Part shown: piece by piece, positions 1 through 8,023 of the stretch
Layout: every line of letters starts with the position of its first letter
How positions within the stretch are numbered: position 1 is the first letter of the stretch
NCBI RefSeq assembly: GCF_901447495.1
Contig: NZ_CABDWS010000002.1
Coordinates: forward strand, 39,881 to 103,880
Direction of reading: 5' to 3'
DNA: 64,000 nt
Source: Haloimpatiens lingqiaonensis
GTDB taxonomy: Bacteria > Bacillota > Clostridia > Clostridiales > Clostridiaceae
Position numbers and translations under genes: made by a program
Notes under the pieces: model-generated
What the model was told of the DNA's origin: nothing
What the model saw: only the letters and a program-made list of their open reading frames with translations
Databases searched by the model: none

Positions 1-807
1 AGTATCGAAGAATGTAAGTATTTGATCGAAATGGCTAAGAAAGATTTTGACTCTAAAAATTACGAGAAAATGCCAGAAGGACCTTTAAAATCTTTTCATG
101 AGCAAACAGCTTCAGAAATTATGTGCATGAAAAACTATTATGAATCCATGAACGATTACCTTAAAGGTGTCTTTTTTGGTGCTATTGCACTAGCTGCAAG
201 AGGTTGTAATGGATATGTTTGGACTTCAAGTACAGTAGGAAAAAATATTGAACCAAAACGATATATTAATTTCTTTGAGAAAATGTTATCAAAGGCAAAG
301 AAACACTCTAAGTATTTTAATCCTCTTGAATGCGAAGCTGCTAGAATTATTCAGGGTGATAGTAGAAAATTATCAGAAATGATAGAACCACATAGTATCG
401 ACTTTGTTTTTACAAGTCCACCATATTTTGATGGATTAGACTATACAGCATATTATGGAAAGCTTGTGTATGAAATTTTTGGAATAGATAGAGTTGAGGT
501 AAAGAAAAATCTAATTCAATATGTTGATACATATGAAGCTGATATGAGAGCTGTTATTGAAGAACTAGAGAAAGTTACAACTGAGAATGCGTTAATCATA
601 TTTGTAGTTGGCGATAAAAAGGTTAAAGGTGGAGTTATTAATGGTGGAGACTTTTTTAGAAATATAAGAGAGGCTTCATATGTTGAAGAACGAAGTTATA
701 GTGGTAGTTCAAGTCAAGTATTTGATGTTTTAAATAGAACTAAAAGGAAAGAGCAAATTGTTGTTTGGGATAAATATAAAGGAGAAGTAATTAAACATGA
801 ATTTTAA
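1..807 (+). CDS. DNA methyltransferase, 5' end outside window
   Basis: Partial gene; the reading frame is open to base 1, so the true start lies upstream of the window. The visible part carries the target-base catalytic motif IV as TSPPYFDGLDY, preceded by an IIQGDSRKL strand typical of SAM-dependent amino-methyltransferases (N6-adenine or N4-cytosine). No DPFxGxG SAM-binding motif is visible, so motif I is either in the missing 5' part or divergent. It overlaps the next methyltransferase by 11 nt, which implies translational coupling. Two adjacent methyltransferases facing a nuclease operon fit a restriction system with an asymmetric site, in which each strand needs its own enzyme; that is inference. 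The family is secure, the specificity unknown. Confidence 0.85.
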   Translation, partial: SIEECKYLIEMAKKDFDSKNYEKMPEGPLKSFHEQTASEIMCMKNYYESMNDYLKGVFFGAIALAARGCNGYVWTSSTVGKNIEPKRYINFFEKMLSKAKKHSKYFNPLECEAARIIQGDSRKLSEMIEPHSIDFVFTSPPYFDGLDYTAYYGKLVYEIFGIDRVEVKKNLIQYVDTYEADMRAVIEELEKVTTENALIIFVVGDKKVKGGVINGGDFFRNIREASYVEERSYSGSSSQVFDVLNRTKRKEQIVVWDKYKGEVIKHEF

Positions 808-1636
808 ACCGAAAGCTGATATATATATAGGTGATAGTAGAAATATGAAAGAAGTTGCGGATGGAAGTGTACAATTAATTATTACAAGTCCTCCGTACGG
901 TGATTTGAAAGATTATGATAATGAAGGCCAGATTGGTCTAAACCAATCATATGAAGATTATATTAATGACCTTAATGAAGTTTGGAAAGAGTGCATAAGA
1001 GTCCTTGGGCCAGATGGAAAGTTATGTATAAATATTATGCCTTTATTTGAATCTGGGAAAGCAACCCCTTTTAATAGAAGAGTTACGCATACAGTAATCT
1101 CAGATATTGAAAAGTTCATGGATTCAACAGGTGAAATGTTCACATTAGCTCTTTATATATGGGATAAGAGAAAGATTGCAAGATTTAGCTCTTTTGGAAG
1201 TTACCCATATCCGACTAACATTTTTTCAACATTCCCATATGAATGGATTATTGTATTTTGTAAAAAGGGGAAAAGGGCTAAAGTAAGTGAAGAAATTAAA
1301 GAAAAATCAAAGTTAACACAGAAGGAATGGGCCGATTGGGCAGTTAATTCATTTTGGGAAATGCAACCAGCAAAAGCAAAGTCAGAAGGACATCCAGCTC
1401 CATTTCCGAAAGAACTTCCATATAGGTTAATCAAATTGTACAGTTTTTATGGAGATACTGTGTTAGATCCATTTATGGGAACTGGTACAACAGCAGAGGC
1501 AGCATTAGAATTAGGTAGAAATGCTATAGGATATGAAATAAATCCTGAATATAAACATCTTATTGAAGCAAAATTAGACAGAGTAAGGAATGAATGTCAA
1601 CAAGTGTCGCTTTCAGAAATGCTTACTGAAGATTGA
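797..1636 (+). CDS. DNA methyltransferase, beta-class order (N4/N6 amino)
   Basis: A 279-residue methyltransferase. Motif IV (TSPPYGD) lies near residue 31 and the SAM-binding motif I (DPFMGTGTT) near residue 222, the IV-before-I order of beta-class amino-methyltransferases. The C-terminal GYEINPEY strand is the usual acidic motif II. The length fits a complete enzyme. ATG 797 follows an AAAGGAG ribosome binding site and overlaps the preceding methyltransferase, so both are probably one transcript. The gene converges on the nuclease operon, with a shared bidirectional terminator between them. It probably protects host DNA from that nuclease. Confidence 0.9.
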   Translation: MNFKPKADIYIGDSRNMKEVADGSVQLIITSPPYGDLKDYDNEGQIGLNQSYEDYINDLNEVWKECIRVLGPDGKLCINIMPLFESGKATPFNRRVTHTVISDIEKFMDSTGEMFTLALYIWDKRKIARFSSFGSYPYPTNIFSTFPYEWIIVFCKKGKRAKVSEEIKEKSKLTQKEWADWAVNSFWEMQPAKAKSEGHPAPFPKELPYRLIKLYSFYGDTVLDPFMGTGTTAEAALELGRNAIGYEINPEYKHLIEAKLDRVRNECQQVSLSEMLTED

Positions 1637-1662
1637 AGCGGTCAGATTATATAATATAATAA

Positions 1663-1707
1663 AAAACTAGGATTGTAAGTATATTCTAATACTTGCAATC
1701 CTAGTTT
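1663..1707. terminator. Bidirectional terminator between convergent operons
   Basis: Near-perfect inverted repeat: AACTAGGATTG on the left pairs with CAATCCTAGTT on the right, and the stem continues through AAGTAT/ATACTT. It is flanked by an A-run and a T-run. It sits between the + strand methyltransferase stop (1636) and the - strand nuclease stop (1709), so it can end transcription from both sides. Confidence 0.85.
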
Positions 1708-1708
1708 G

Positions 1709-2596
1709 CTAGAAAGACTCAATGGAGATGATGTCATTACGATTAACAACTTTTCCAGCAGATAGTAATCCTATACAGTGAGATTCAGAAAATAATTTAC
1801 TAATAAAGATATCCCAAGAATATTTATCACCATGTTCAAGATACCGGCAACATAAGCACCAAAGAGCGTTTGCAGAAATGAACTTAATATTATTCGTAGT
1901 AACAATTTCGTAAAAACGTTCTGATTTTGAACCAATTTTTCCTGTACAATATGGGCTTGTAGGGGGATATAAATCAGTCTCTTTACCACCAAAAAGTGTG
2001 ATATAGTTATAATCTGTTATCGACTTTTCAATTTCTGTTGTGTATTTATAATGTTGTTCAATAAATCGTTCATCTTTTAACGCATCATCTAATGAGATTT
2101 TTGTTTCAATTGCAAGTAATTTATCTGAAGTCATAGAACACACATCTAAACGGCCATTGCGATCATAATCGTTGTTATAAATTGGAACTTCCATACCGAC
2201 TCTATTAGAAGTTGAACACATGTGATTAATTATGCCTGAAGTCCATGGTTGTATATTTGAAGTTTCATCGACTCCTGTAAATTCTTCAAGGTTTTTTATT
2301 GGGTTTTTTAAGGATTTTTTTGCAGTTGGCATAGTTACAGGTTTACCTTGGAATGATTCTTTTGAATACTTATTAATGAAGTCATCACCCCAAAAAACAT
2401 TGAAATATTTTATAATTTCATCATTATTAAAAATGCAAAATAGACAACCGAAGCATTTTTGTGTAAATGGATTAGGTTTTGAAAAATCTAATCCATTACA
2501 TTTATAGACAATTGTATATTCTTCATCATTCTTCGTTTTTGGGATGTTTTTTATAAAAGAATCAATGTCTTTGTATTTTCTAAATTTATATATCAT
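1709..2596 (-). CDS. PD-(D/E)XK nuclease with cysteine cluster (putative restriction endonuclease)
   Basis: A 295-residue protein with a full PD-(D/E)XK active-site pattern: a glutamate in GMEVP, the aspartate of GRLDV, then LLAIETKIS giving the E-x-K pair about 12 residues later. That makes a metal-dependent DNA nuclease likely. The N-terminal part has a cysteine group (KCFGCLFC) and the C-terminal part another (WCLCC), which could bind zinc or an Fe-S cluster. It is the last gene of a - strand operon. Its ATG overlaps the previous stop as TAATG, so it is translationally coupled. Facing two methyltransferases, it is the best candidate for the cleaving subunit. I do not recognise a named restriction enzyme. 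Confidence 0.7.
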   Translation of the reverse strand: MIYKFRKYKDIDSFIKNIPKTKNDEEYTIVYKCNGLDFSKPNPFTQKCFGCLFCIFNNDEIIKYFNVFWGDDFINKYSKESFQGKPVTMPTAKKSLKNPIKNLEEFTGVDETSNIQPWTSGIINHMCSTSNRVGMEVPIYNNDYDRNGRLDVCSMTSDKLLAIETKISLDDALKDERFIEQHYKYTTEIEKSITDYNYITLFGGKETDLYPPTSPYCTGKIGSKSERFYEIVTTNNIKFISANALWCLCCRYLEHGDKYSWDIFISKLFSESHCIGLLSAGKVVNRNDIISIESF

Positions 2597-3798
2597 TAGT
2601 TAACCTCCATTTCTTCTATTATTTTTTTGGCCAATTCTATTGATTCCTTGGGTGCATCTTCAATAAGGACATCATTATTAATAGTTGTTTTAGGAACTAG
2701 CATACCATAATCATCTATATCAAACGGTATTCCTGCAATATCAGCGATATCACTTTCCGATTCCATTATAGTGGTAGGATCATTATTCTCTGAAAAGAAT
2801 TCATCTGAGTATTCACTCATTGCAGCTACTAGCTTTTCAAAATCTAGAGATTTATTTAATTTACTATAGTAGTTCAATGCGTATACAAAAACAAAACGTC
2901 TATTTAATATATTGTTGTTATACTCCAGTGTAGCATTTCTTAAATCTTCGCCCCCATTCTCTCTTAAAGAAGCGACATTTTTGTGTAATCTCGAATAAGA
3001 AAGTGGATTGCTAACATAGGGTTTTGAATTGAATAGATTTATACAATGATCGGTTTTTTTATAGTTGCGTACTGTAAGTGTTTCTGAATTTACGAATTCT
3101 CTATATTTTATATGAGCAAGCGGAGAATCGTTAGCAGGGAAGTCTAAGGGCTCAATCAGTCCTACAGTGACGCACCAGCCAATTAATCGGGACATTGTTC
3201 TCGTATTACTATCACGTTGGCTATCTGTGGAAATATCAATATATACTGTATTGCCAGAACTATCAGTATACTTTACTATTTCTGTAGTATGAGGGTAGCT
3301 TAAATAAATGCCTGAATAGGAAAAGTTTGTAGGTAGCTTTGCTATTTTATTCAAGAATCCAATTGTAACCCCGTATGATAATACACCTTTTCTTGCGATA
3401 GCTTCCCATTCCGATGAATAAAAATCACTATTAACCCACTTTTCACCCTCTGAAGAAATTTTAAATTTCCTTTTATTACGGGAAACAAAGCCAAGAGCTT
3501 CAAGTGAACCGGCAATATCGCTTACAGCTTTTGATTTTGTAGAATCACTATCAACAGACTGAGTAGCATAGCATTTAGATAAATTAAGTGGATTGACTAA
3601 ATAGGGGCAACATTTCCTGCCAACAATATTTTTCAAGAGGTTACAATAATTATGAACATTGTACGCATCATTTGGATCAAATTTTAAATCTTTAAGATTA
3701 AATTCTTTTGTAACACCATACTTTTTATAACATGATGTTAATATGTAATAAAGGCATTCAAGACGACTACCATATTTTCTATTAAGTAATAAAGCCAT
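2596..3798 (-). CDS. Uncharacterised protein of restriction-like operon, wHTH-like
   Basis: A 400-residue protein I do not recognise. The segment around residues 85-115 (KAVSDIAGSLEALGFVSRNKRKFKIS) reads like a winged helix-turn-helix with a beta wing, so it may bind DNA and act as the specificity subunit. Two cysteines lie near residues 62-63 (RKCCPYL) and one near 75. The C-terminus is acidic. Both ends are coupled to neighbours by TAATG overlaps, so the three proteins are probably made in fixed ratio and may form a complex with the nuclease. The function is inferred from context only. Confidence 0.6.
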   Translation of the reverse strand: MALLLNRKYGSRLECLYYILTSCYKKYGVTKEFNLKDLKFDPNDAYNVHNYCNLLKNIVGRKCCPYLVNPLNLSKCYATQSVDSDSTKSKAVSDIAGSLEALGFVSRNKRKFKISSEGEKWVNSDFYSSEWEAIARKGVLSYGVTIGFLNKIAKLPTNFSYSGIYLSYPHTTEIVKYTDSSGNTVYIDISTDSQRDSNTRTMSRLIGWCVTVGLIEPLDFPANDSPLAHIKYREFVNSETLTVRNYKKTDHCINLFNSKPYVSNPLSYSRLHKNVASLRENGGEDLRNATLEYNNNILNRRFVFVYALNYYSKLNKSLDFEKLVAAMSEYSDEFFSENNDPTTIMESESDIADIAGIPFDIDDYGMLVPKTTINNDVLIEDAPKESIELAKKIIEEMEVN

Positions 3799-4427
3799 TA
3801 GTAATTACCTCCTACTTTAATAAATAACTGTTCTAGATCGTATGTTTGAGCATCAAAGGGCAATTTGACGTTCAGTTTAGATGTTGGAATTAGATTACCA
3901 TAAGTAAAATTTATATTAGGGTAAAGTTTATTATATGTATCAATTACTTCACCATATGAACGAGAATAAAACGGTATCTTTTCTAAGTTCTTTATTAGTT
4001 TTATAAGGTAAGCAGTTTTATTTAAAAAGATTACTAAATCAATACGTTTTGTTCGAAAATTCCCTTTGACTTGTACCTCAGATGCTACAATTGCAGACGG
4101 AAATAAGGATTGAAATAGAATGCTTGCTTTTCCTAAGTCACGAAAAAGGACACTTTCTAATTTTCTATTGAATAAACTAGTAATTGCAGCTGGAGTTTTT
4201 TTACAACATGCAATTTGGCATAATCCGCAGTCGTCACATGCTGGTGTAATAACAAGTTTATTGTTTTCAAAACCCTGAGCAAACTTGTGGCAGATAAAAT
4301 ATTCTGAGTATTTTAACTCTGAATTTTCGATAATATCTTCTATGTAACTATTGCTAGGTATATTTTGAATAATACATTTTGGCATGTCTTTTACTTCAGG
4401 ACAACCAATACAAAAATTTTTATCCAT
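3798..4427 (-). CDS. Cysteine-rich, ferredoxin-like protein with nuclease-like C-half
   Basis: About 209 residues. ATG 4427 is chosen because it follows a GAAAGGA box at about 6 nt; a TTG at 4448 is the upstream alternative. The N-terminal half is rich in cysteines: FCIGCP, then CDDCGLCQIACC, which contains the CxxCxxCxxxC spacing of a 4Fe-4S ferredoxin site. The C-terminal half has SEVQVKG followed by RIDLVIFLN and AYLIKLIKN, which resembles the beta strands of a PD-(D/E)XK fold, but the last acidic residue of the E-x-K pair is missing. It may be a degenerate nuclease that recruits the active one. First structural gene of the operon, coupled to the next. Confidence 0.6.
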   Translation of the reverse strand: MDKNFCIGCPEVKDMPKCIIQNIPSNSYIEDIIENSELKYSEYFICHKFAQGFENNKLVITPACDDCGLCQIACCKKTPAAITSLFNRKLESVLFRDLGKASILFQSLFPSAIVASEVQVKGNFRTKRIDLVIFLNKTAYLIKLIKNLEKIPFYSRSYGEVIDTYNKLYPNINFTYGNLIPTSKLNVKLPFDAQTYDLEQLFIKVGGNY

Positions 4428-4478
4428 TGATATCCTTTCTTTTGACAATTTGCTACCCCCTTAGTAAATAAAAACTAA

Positions 4479-4688
4479 TTAGTTATCATCATCTACGATT
4501 TCCATAATATCTGAAATATCACAGTTAAGAGCCTTACATACTTTTATTAAGATATCAGTATTAACATTTTCATTTTTTCCGAGTTTAGCCATCGAGGCAG
4601 TACTAATACCAGCGGCTTCTCTTAAGTCCTTTTTCTTCATGTCTCTATCAATAAGAAGTTTCCATAGTTTTTTATAACTTATGGACAT
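4479..4688 (-). CDS. XRE-family regulator (Cro/CI-type HTH), C-protein-like
   Basis: A 69-residue single-domain helix-turn-helix protein: YKKLWKLLIDRDM, then KDLREAAGISTASMAKLGKNE as the HTH, then ICKALNCDIS-type helices. ATG 4688 is preferred because GAGGTGG precedes it by 5 nt; an in-frame start at 4715 lacks a site. It lies about 50 nt upstream of the nuclease operon on the same strand, the usual place for a controller protein of a restriction system, and is divergent from the ImmA/IrrE gene. It could regulate either side. Confidence 0.85.
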   Translation of the reverse strand: MSISYKKLWKLLIDRDMKKKDLREAAGISTASMAKLGKNENVNTDILIKVCKALNCDISDIMEIVDDDN

Positions 4689-4731
4689 AATTGCCACCTC
4701 GCTTTTGTTACACATATTAGTTACAAATAAA

Positions 4732-4760
4732 AGTGTATCACAAAATCAGTGTTGGTACAA
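4732..4760 (-). promoter_or_regulatory. Candidate promoter for the XRE/nuclease operon
   Basis: Read on the - strand, TTGTAC (4760-4755) and TACACT (4737-4732) are separated by exactly 17 nt. Between the -10 and the start codon TGTAAC occurs twice (around TAATATG), a plausible operator for the XRE protein. Not proven. Confidence 0.4.
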
Positions 4761-4787
4761 TTAAAATTTACGAAAGCAAAATAAATA

Positions 4788-4815
4788 TTGAGATGATCAT
4801 AATATATGCTATAAT
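4788..4815 (+). promoter_or_regulatory. Promoter for the ImmA/IrrE-HTH gene
   Basis: TTGAGA at 4788-4793 and a consensus TATAAT at 4810-4815, spaced 16 nt, about 70 nt upstream of the TTG start at 4884. It is divergent from the - strand promoter at 4732-4760, so both could share operators in 4716-4790. Confidence 0.55.
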
Positions 4816-4883
4816 TTACCTATGAGCTGATTTTTATCTATTTAATTAAGATGCATTTTCATATGGGGTCAGGAGGGAGTGTT

Positions 4884-6755
4884 TTGGCAAGCAATCGTTC
4901 ATTTAAAGACTATGTGGCAGATAGATTCTATAATGAAGTATTTGCTGCTATACAAAGTTACACCACGGACAACTACGATGATTTGGACTTAAGGCTATAT
5001 AGGGTTCGAAATATTGGAGGCATAGAATTATCAGATATAGAGGTAAAGTTTGTATCTGTTAATGACTTGCCAGATATGAAAATAGAATTTGATATTGTTG
5101 TGGAAGCCGAATTAGAAGTCCGTGAGTCGGACTATCATTATGATGAATCGGAAAACTGTAGACAGTGGTTTATGCTGAAATGCACAGGTGATTTAGATTG
5201 CAATTTAGATGATTTCACAATCTCCAGTGTAACTGAGTATTCCAGCAAAAATAGGCAGCCCAAACCTATGTCAGACTCTCTGGTACCTATCATTTACAAG
5301 GAACAACTGGAATCTGTTGCTACAGACTTCCTTCGCAGACATTACCCAGAAGCATTAAAAACCCCAATGGCAATTGAACCACAAGTACTAGCAGAAAATA
5401 TGGGTCTTACAGTGGAAATGAGAGAAATTACAAAGGATTTCTCTGTTTTTGGACAGCTATACTTTCATGATTGTGATGCAGTATTCTATGATAAAGACAG
5501 TAACGAAATGGTGCAGACCCATGTAGATGCCAGAACTATCATAGTTGATCCAAAAGCGTTCTTCCTACGTAATCTAGGATCGGTAAACAATACCATTGTC
5601 CATGAGTGTGTTCATTGGGATCAGCATAGAAAAGCATTTGAATTGGAGCGGCTCTATAACAACAGCTTAACACGAATTAAGTGTCAGGTAGTTGGTGGCA
5701 TAAAGGACAATAGCAGAGATGCAACTGATTGGATGGAATGGCAGGCAAATGCTCTCACTCCAAAGATACAAATGCCTCTTGCAATGTTTAAAACCCAAGC
5801 GTTTAAGTATATTAAGCAATTTCGTACGGAGTTAGGAACATCTGAACTTATAGATGTAATGGAGCCAGTTATTGACGCTTTGGCTACGTTTTTCTGTGTT
5901 TCTCGAACCGCTGCAAAAATCCGAATGATTGATGCTGGGTATGAGGAAGCAATTGGAACTTTTACTTACATAGATGGTCGTTACGTCAAACCTCATAGGT
6001 TTAAGAAGGGTGCACTTGAAAAAAACCAGACATTTTCCATTGGTGCGGAAGATGCGGCAATTCAGGGACTTACCAACCCTACATTAAGTGCTCTTGGAAG
6101 GGATGGTAGTTACCAATATGTTGATGCACATTTTGTTTTAAACCATCCCAAGTATGTAACTCAGGATATATTTGGGGAGACCGTACTAACTGACTATGCA
6201 CGTAACCATATGGATGAGTGCTGCTTGATATTTGATTTATCAATAAAGTCGGGATGTAAGGAACGATATCATAGTGAATGTTTCTTAAATAGGGATGAAA
6301 CTTCAGATATCGCCTTTGATATAGTATATGGAAGAGGATATCAGCATGCTTCGCCAGAAAAAAAGGCAGAAATGCTGGCAGCAAAACTTATGGAAGAGAA
6401 TCGTATATATGGTGAACTGCCAACTAACTATCATACTAGTCTGAAAATAGTGCGTGAGTGGAAAGATGTAACATTTAAAGAATTAGCGGAGAGAACGATG
6501 GTTAACGAACGCACTATAAGGCGAATCGTTAATGGTGAAGAACAAGGGTCATTAAATTCAATCATTTTAATTTGCCTTGGATTACATCTCCCACCTAGAA
6601 TCAGCTATCATATAATTAACAACTCTCCTTTTCGGTTGAATTTTCATAATAACAATAGTCATATCTGGTATGATTTTGCTCTAACATACCTTTACCCCCA
6701 AACGATGGACGAAATACGAGCTTTCTTGCTAAAGCAAGGTGCAGAACCATTATAA
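4884..6755 (+). CDS. ImmA/IrrE-family metalloprotease with C-terminal HTH
   Basis: TTG 4884 is chosen because AGGAGG lies 7 nt upstream (4871-4876); an ATG at 4851 has no such site. The protein is about 623 residues. The zinc-protease motif HECVH is near residue 240 in the context NNTIVHECVHWDQH, typical of the ImmA/IrrE (DUF955) family, which cleaves repressors or responds to DNA damage. A C-terminal HTH (FKELAERTMVNERTIRRIVNG, about residues 529-550) suggests it also binds DNA. It follows the divergent XRE gene and precedes the phage early region. It may act as the prophage's induction switch, since no CI-like repressor was found; that role is inferred. Confidence 0.8.
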   Translation: MASNRSFKDYVADRFYNEVFAAIQSYTTDNYDDLDLRLYRVRNIGGIELSDIEVKFVSVNDLPDMKIEFDIVVEAELEVRESDYHYDESENCRQWFMLKCTGDLDCNLDDFTISSVTEYSSKNRQPKPMSDSLVPIIYKEQLESVATDFLRRHYPEALKTPMAIEPQVLAENMGLTVEMREITKDFSVFGQLYFHDCDAVFYDKDSNEMVQTHVDARTIIVDPKAFFLRNLGSVNNTIVHECVHWDQHRKAFELERLYNNSLTRIKCQVVGGIKDNSRDATDWMEWQANALTPKIQMPLAMFKTQAFKYIKQFRTELGTSELIDVMEPVIDALATFFCVSRTAAKIRMIDAGYEEAIGTFTYIDGRYVKPHRFKKGALEKNQTFSIGAEDAAIQGLTNPTLSALGRDGSYQYVDAHFVLNHPKYVTQDIFGETVLTDYARNHMDECCLIFDLSIKSGCKERYHSECFLNRDETSDIAFDIVYGRGYQHASPEKKAEMLAAKLMEENRIYGELPTNYHTSLKIVREWKDVTFKELAERTMVNERTIRRIVNGEEQGSLNSIILICLGLHLPPRISYHIINNSPFRLNFHNNNSHIWYDFALTYLYPQTMDEIRAFLLKQGAEPL

Positions 6756-6778
6756 AATTCCAAAATATTTTTGAAAAA

Positions 6779-6805
6779 GCGGACACGGGATGTCCGTTTT
6801 TTTTT
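6779..6805 (+). terminator. Intrinsic terminator after ImmA/IrrE gene
   Basis: CGGACA at 6780-6785 pairs with TGTCCG at 6791-6796 and is followed by nine T residues. A classic rho-independent terminator 25 nt after the stop codon. Confidence 0.9.
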
Positions 6806-6822
6806 AGCTGTTAGGCACATGA

Positions 6823-6865
6823 GCCATACATGAATCCTTTTAAGGGTTTGTGTATGGCTTTTTTT
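6823..6865 (+). terminator. Second intrinsic terminator
   Basis: GCCATAC (6823-6829) pairs with GTATGGC (6852-6858), the stem extends inward through AATCC/GGTTT, and a run of seven T residues follows. It doubles the block between the ImmA/IrrE gene and the early phage leader. Confidence 0.85.
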
Positions 6866-6970
6866 ATTGCTGTTTTTAGGTGTTTATGTGGAAAAAAGCA
6901 TCATTTTGAGTCTGAAATTACCGGGCATGAGGTGTCCGCCAAGGCTGTCCATTTCTACCTTACAATAATA

Positions 6971-7225
6971 TTAGACGAAGGAAAGGTCCTTCGTAAGTAG
7001 CTAGGTTAAGACCGTTCCTCGTCTAAAAAAATATCGAATGCCTGATTTGCAATAAGGGCAGAGGATACATATTGTTTCGCTTCAATCCGTAAGGATTGTT
7101 GCGGTGCAATAGAAGTACCTTACCTTATTGCGCTCATTTTCAGGATATAAAGGTCTGTGTACTTCTGGTACAGGCCTATTTTTGTATCCTTTGCCGCCAA
7201 TGCAATCCGGCGGAAAGGATGCAAA
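6971..7225 (+). ncRNA. Structured leader RNA with RBS-sequestering hairpin (candidate translational switch)
   Basis: About 255 nt without a credible gene, made almost wholly of helices. Stem 1: TTAGACGA 6971-6978 with TCGTCTAA 7019-7026, extended by GGAA/TTCC past one bulge, with inner GGTC/GACC. Stem 2: GCAATAAGG 7049-7057 with CCTTATTGC 7123-7131, enclosing CAATCC-GTAA-GGATTG (7083-7098) closed by a GNRA-type loop. Stem 3: AGGTCTGT 7151-7158 with ACAGGCCT 7170-7177, and an outer AGGATA 7142-7147 with TATCCT 7185-7190. Stem 4: TGTATCCTTT 7183-7192 plus CCGCC 7194-7198 with GGCGG 7209-7213 plus AAAGGATGCA 7214-7223. Stem 4 buries the AAAGGA ribosome binding site of the gene at 7226 and competes with outer stem 3 for TATCCT. 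I do not recognise a known RNA class. Confidence 0.6.
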
Positions 7226-7759
7226 ATGAAAATTAGAATTCAGCACGAAAACAAATCAATCTATCTGGAGGTACCAGACGAGGACTTTACCTTAATGATT
7301 GAGGCGGATTATGAGGACAGGCTATCTTCTGCAGAGGACAAAGAAAGTGTGACTCGGCGTTCTCCACAGGAGATAATGGACGAACGTTTCAACAAGCCGG
7401 AATACAATAACTGGCATAAATATGACAGACACAGAGGTATGCCAAAGAAACCATTCCGCAAGGATGACCAAGAGGTTGATGAAACCGACCATATGGACTA
7501 CTTCCCTGACTACTCAGATGAAATGGCTAGAGAGAAAAAAGAAGAGTATGAGCATATCTGTGAAATTATTCGCAAGGCTCTCAAGAAAAAACAAGCGGAG
7601 CTACTGATCGCTATAGTCTTAGATGGTGTTTCGGTAACAGAGTATGCAGAACGTGAGGGAGTAAGTGTAAGTGCCATTTCCCACCGTTTAGATACAGCAA
7701 AAAAGAAATTAAAAAAGATTTTTCCAAAATCCTCAACTTTCCCCTCTTGCCATGGCTAA
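7226..7759 (+). CDS. Phage sigma-70 region-4-like transcription factor
   Basis: A 177-residue protein starting at ATG 7226, 6 nt after AAAGGA; upstream in-frame codons would run through the leader hairpins. The C-terminal third (about 115-170) has the sigma region 4/HTH pattern: VLDGVSVTEYAEREGVSVSAISHRLDTAKKKLKKIF. The N-terminal half is charged and rich in D, E, K and R. Such proteins head early operons of clostridial phages and conjugative elements. Its stop codon lies inside copy A of the conserved boundary element (7725-7770). Translation is probably controlled by the leader RNA. Confidence 0.7.
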   Translation: MKIRIQHENKSIYLEVPDEDFTLMIEADYEDRLSSAEDKESVTRRSPQEIMDERFNKPEYNNWHKYDRHRGMPKKPFRKDDQEVDETDHMDYFPDYSDEMAREKKEEYEHICEIIRKALKKKQAELLIAIVLDGVSVTEYAEREGVSVSAISHRLDTAKKKLKKIFPKSSTFPSCHG

Positions 7760-7770
7760 TAGTTAGAGGG
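7725..7770 (+). repeat. Conserved boundary element, copy A
   Basis: Contains AATCCTCAAC, then exactly 16 nt, then GGCTAATAGTTAGAGG. The same two blocks with the same spacing recur at 12028-12073 and 44325-44370. CCTC can pair with GAGG. This copy overlaps the end of the sigma-like gene and precedes the next gene. Function unknown. Confidence 0.7.
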
Positions 7771-7804
7771 CAGCACATAAACGCTCTCGGAAAGAGGTGA
7801 ATAC

Positions 7805-8023
7805 ATGAAGCACAACTTGAAAATCAGTGTTTCAAAAAAACCACAGACTGGCGGGGTTGTTTCCTGTCGAAACGTCACCATTAGGGAGCGTTTCCTTCGT
7901 TTCTTACTTGGTGATAAGCAGAAACTAACCATCCTTGTTCCGGGTGACACCGTACAGGAACTCGCCATCAGTGAGATTAAGGAAGGAGGAATAAGCCATG
8001 AGCAAGATCAAGCTACTCCTTGA
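7805..8023 (+). CDS. Small phage early protein
   Basis: 72 residues. ATG 7805 follows AAGAGGTG at about 6 nt. It reads as a basic protein with alternating strands (KISVSKKPQTGGVVSCRNVTIRERFLRFLLGDKQKLTILVPGD). I recognise it only as a common small ORF at this place in clostridial prophages; no enzymatic motif is visible. It overlaps the next gene by 26 nt, consistent with a tight early operon. Confidence 0.6.
   Translation: MKHNLKISVSKKPQTGGVVSCRNVTIRERFLRFLLGDKQKLTILVPGDTVQELAISEIKEGGISHEQDQATP

Noticed and set aside
6971..7225. Leader region considered as coding from the in-frame GTG at 7157
   Set aside because: It would translate through two stable stems and has no RBS, while ATG 7226 has AAAGGA at the right distance.
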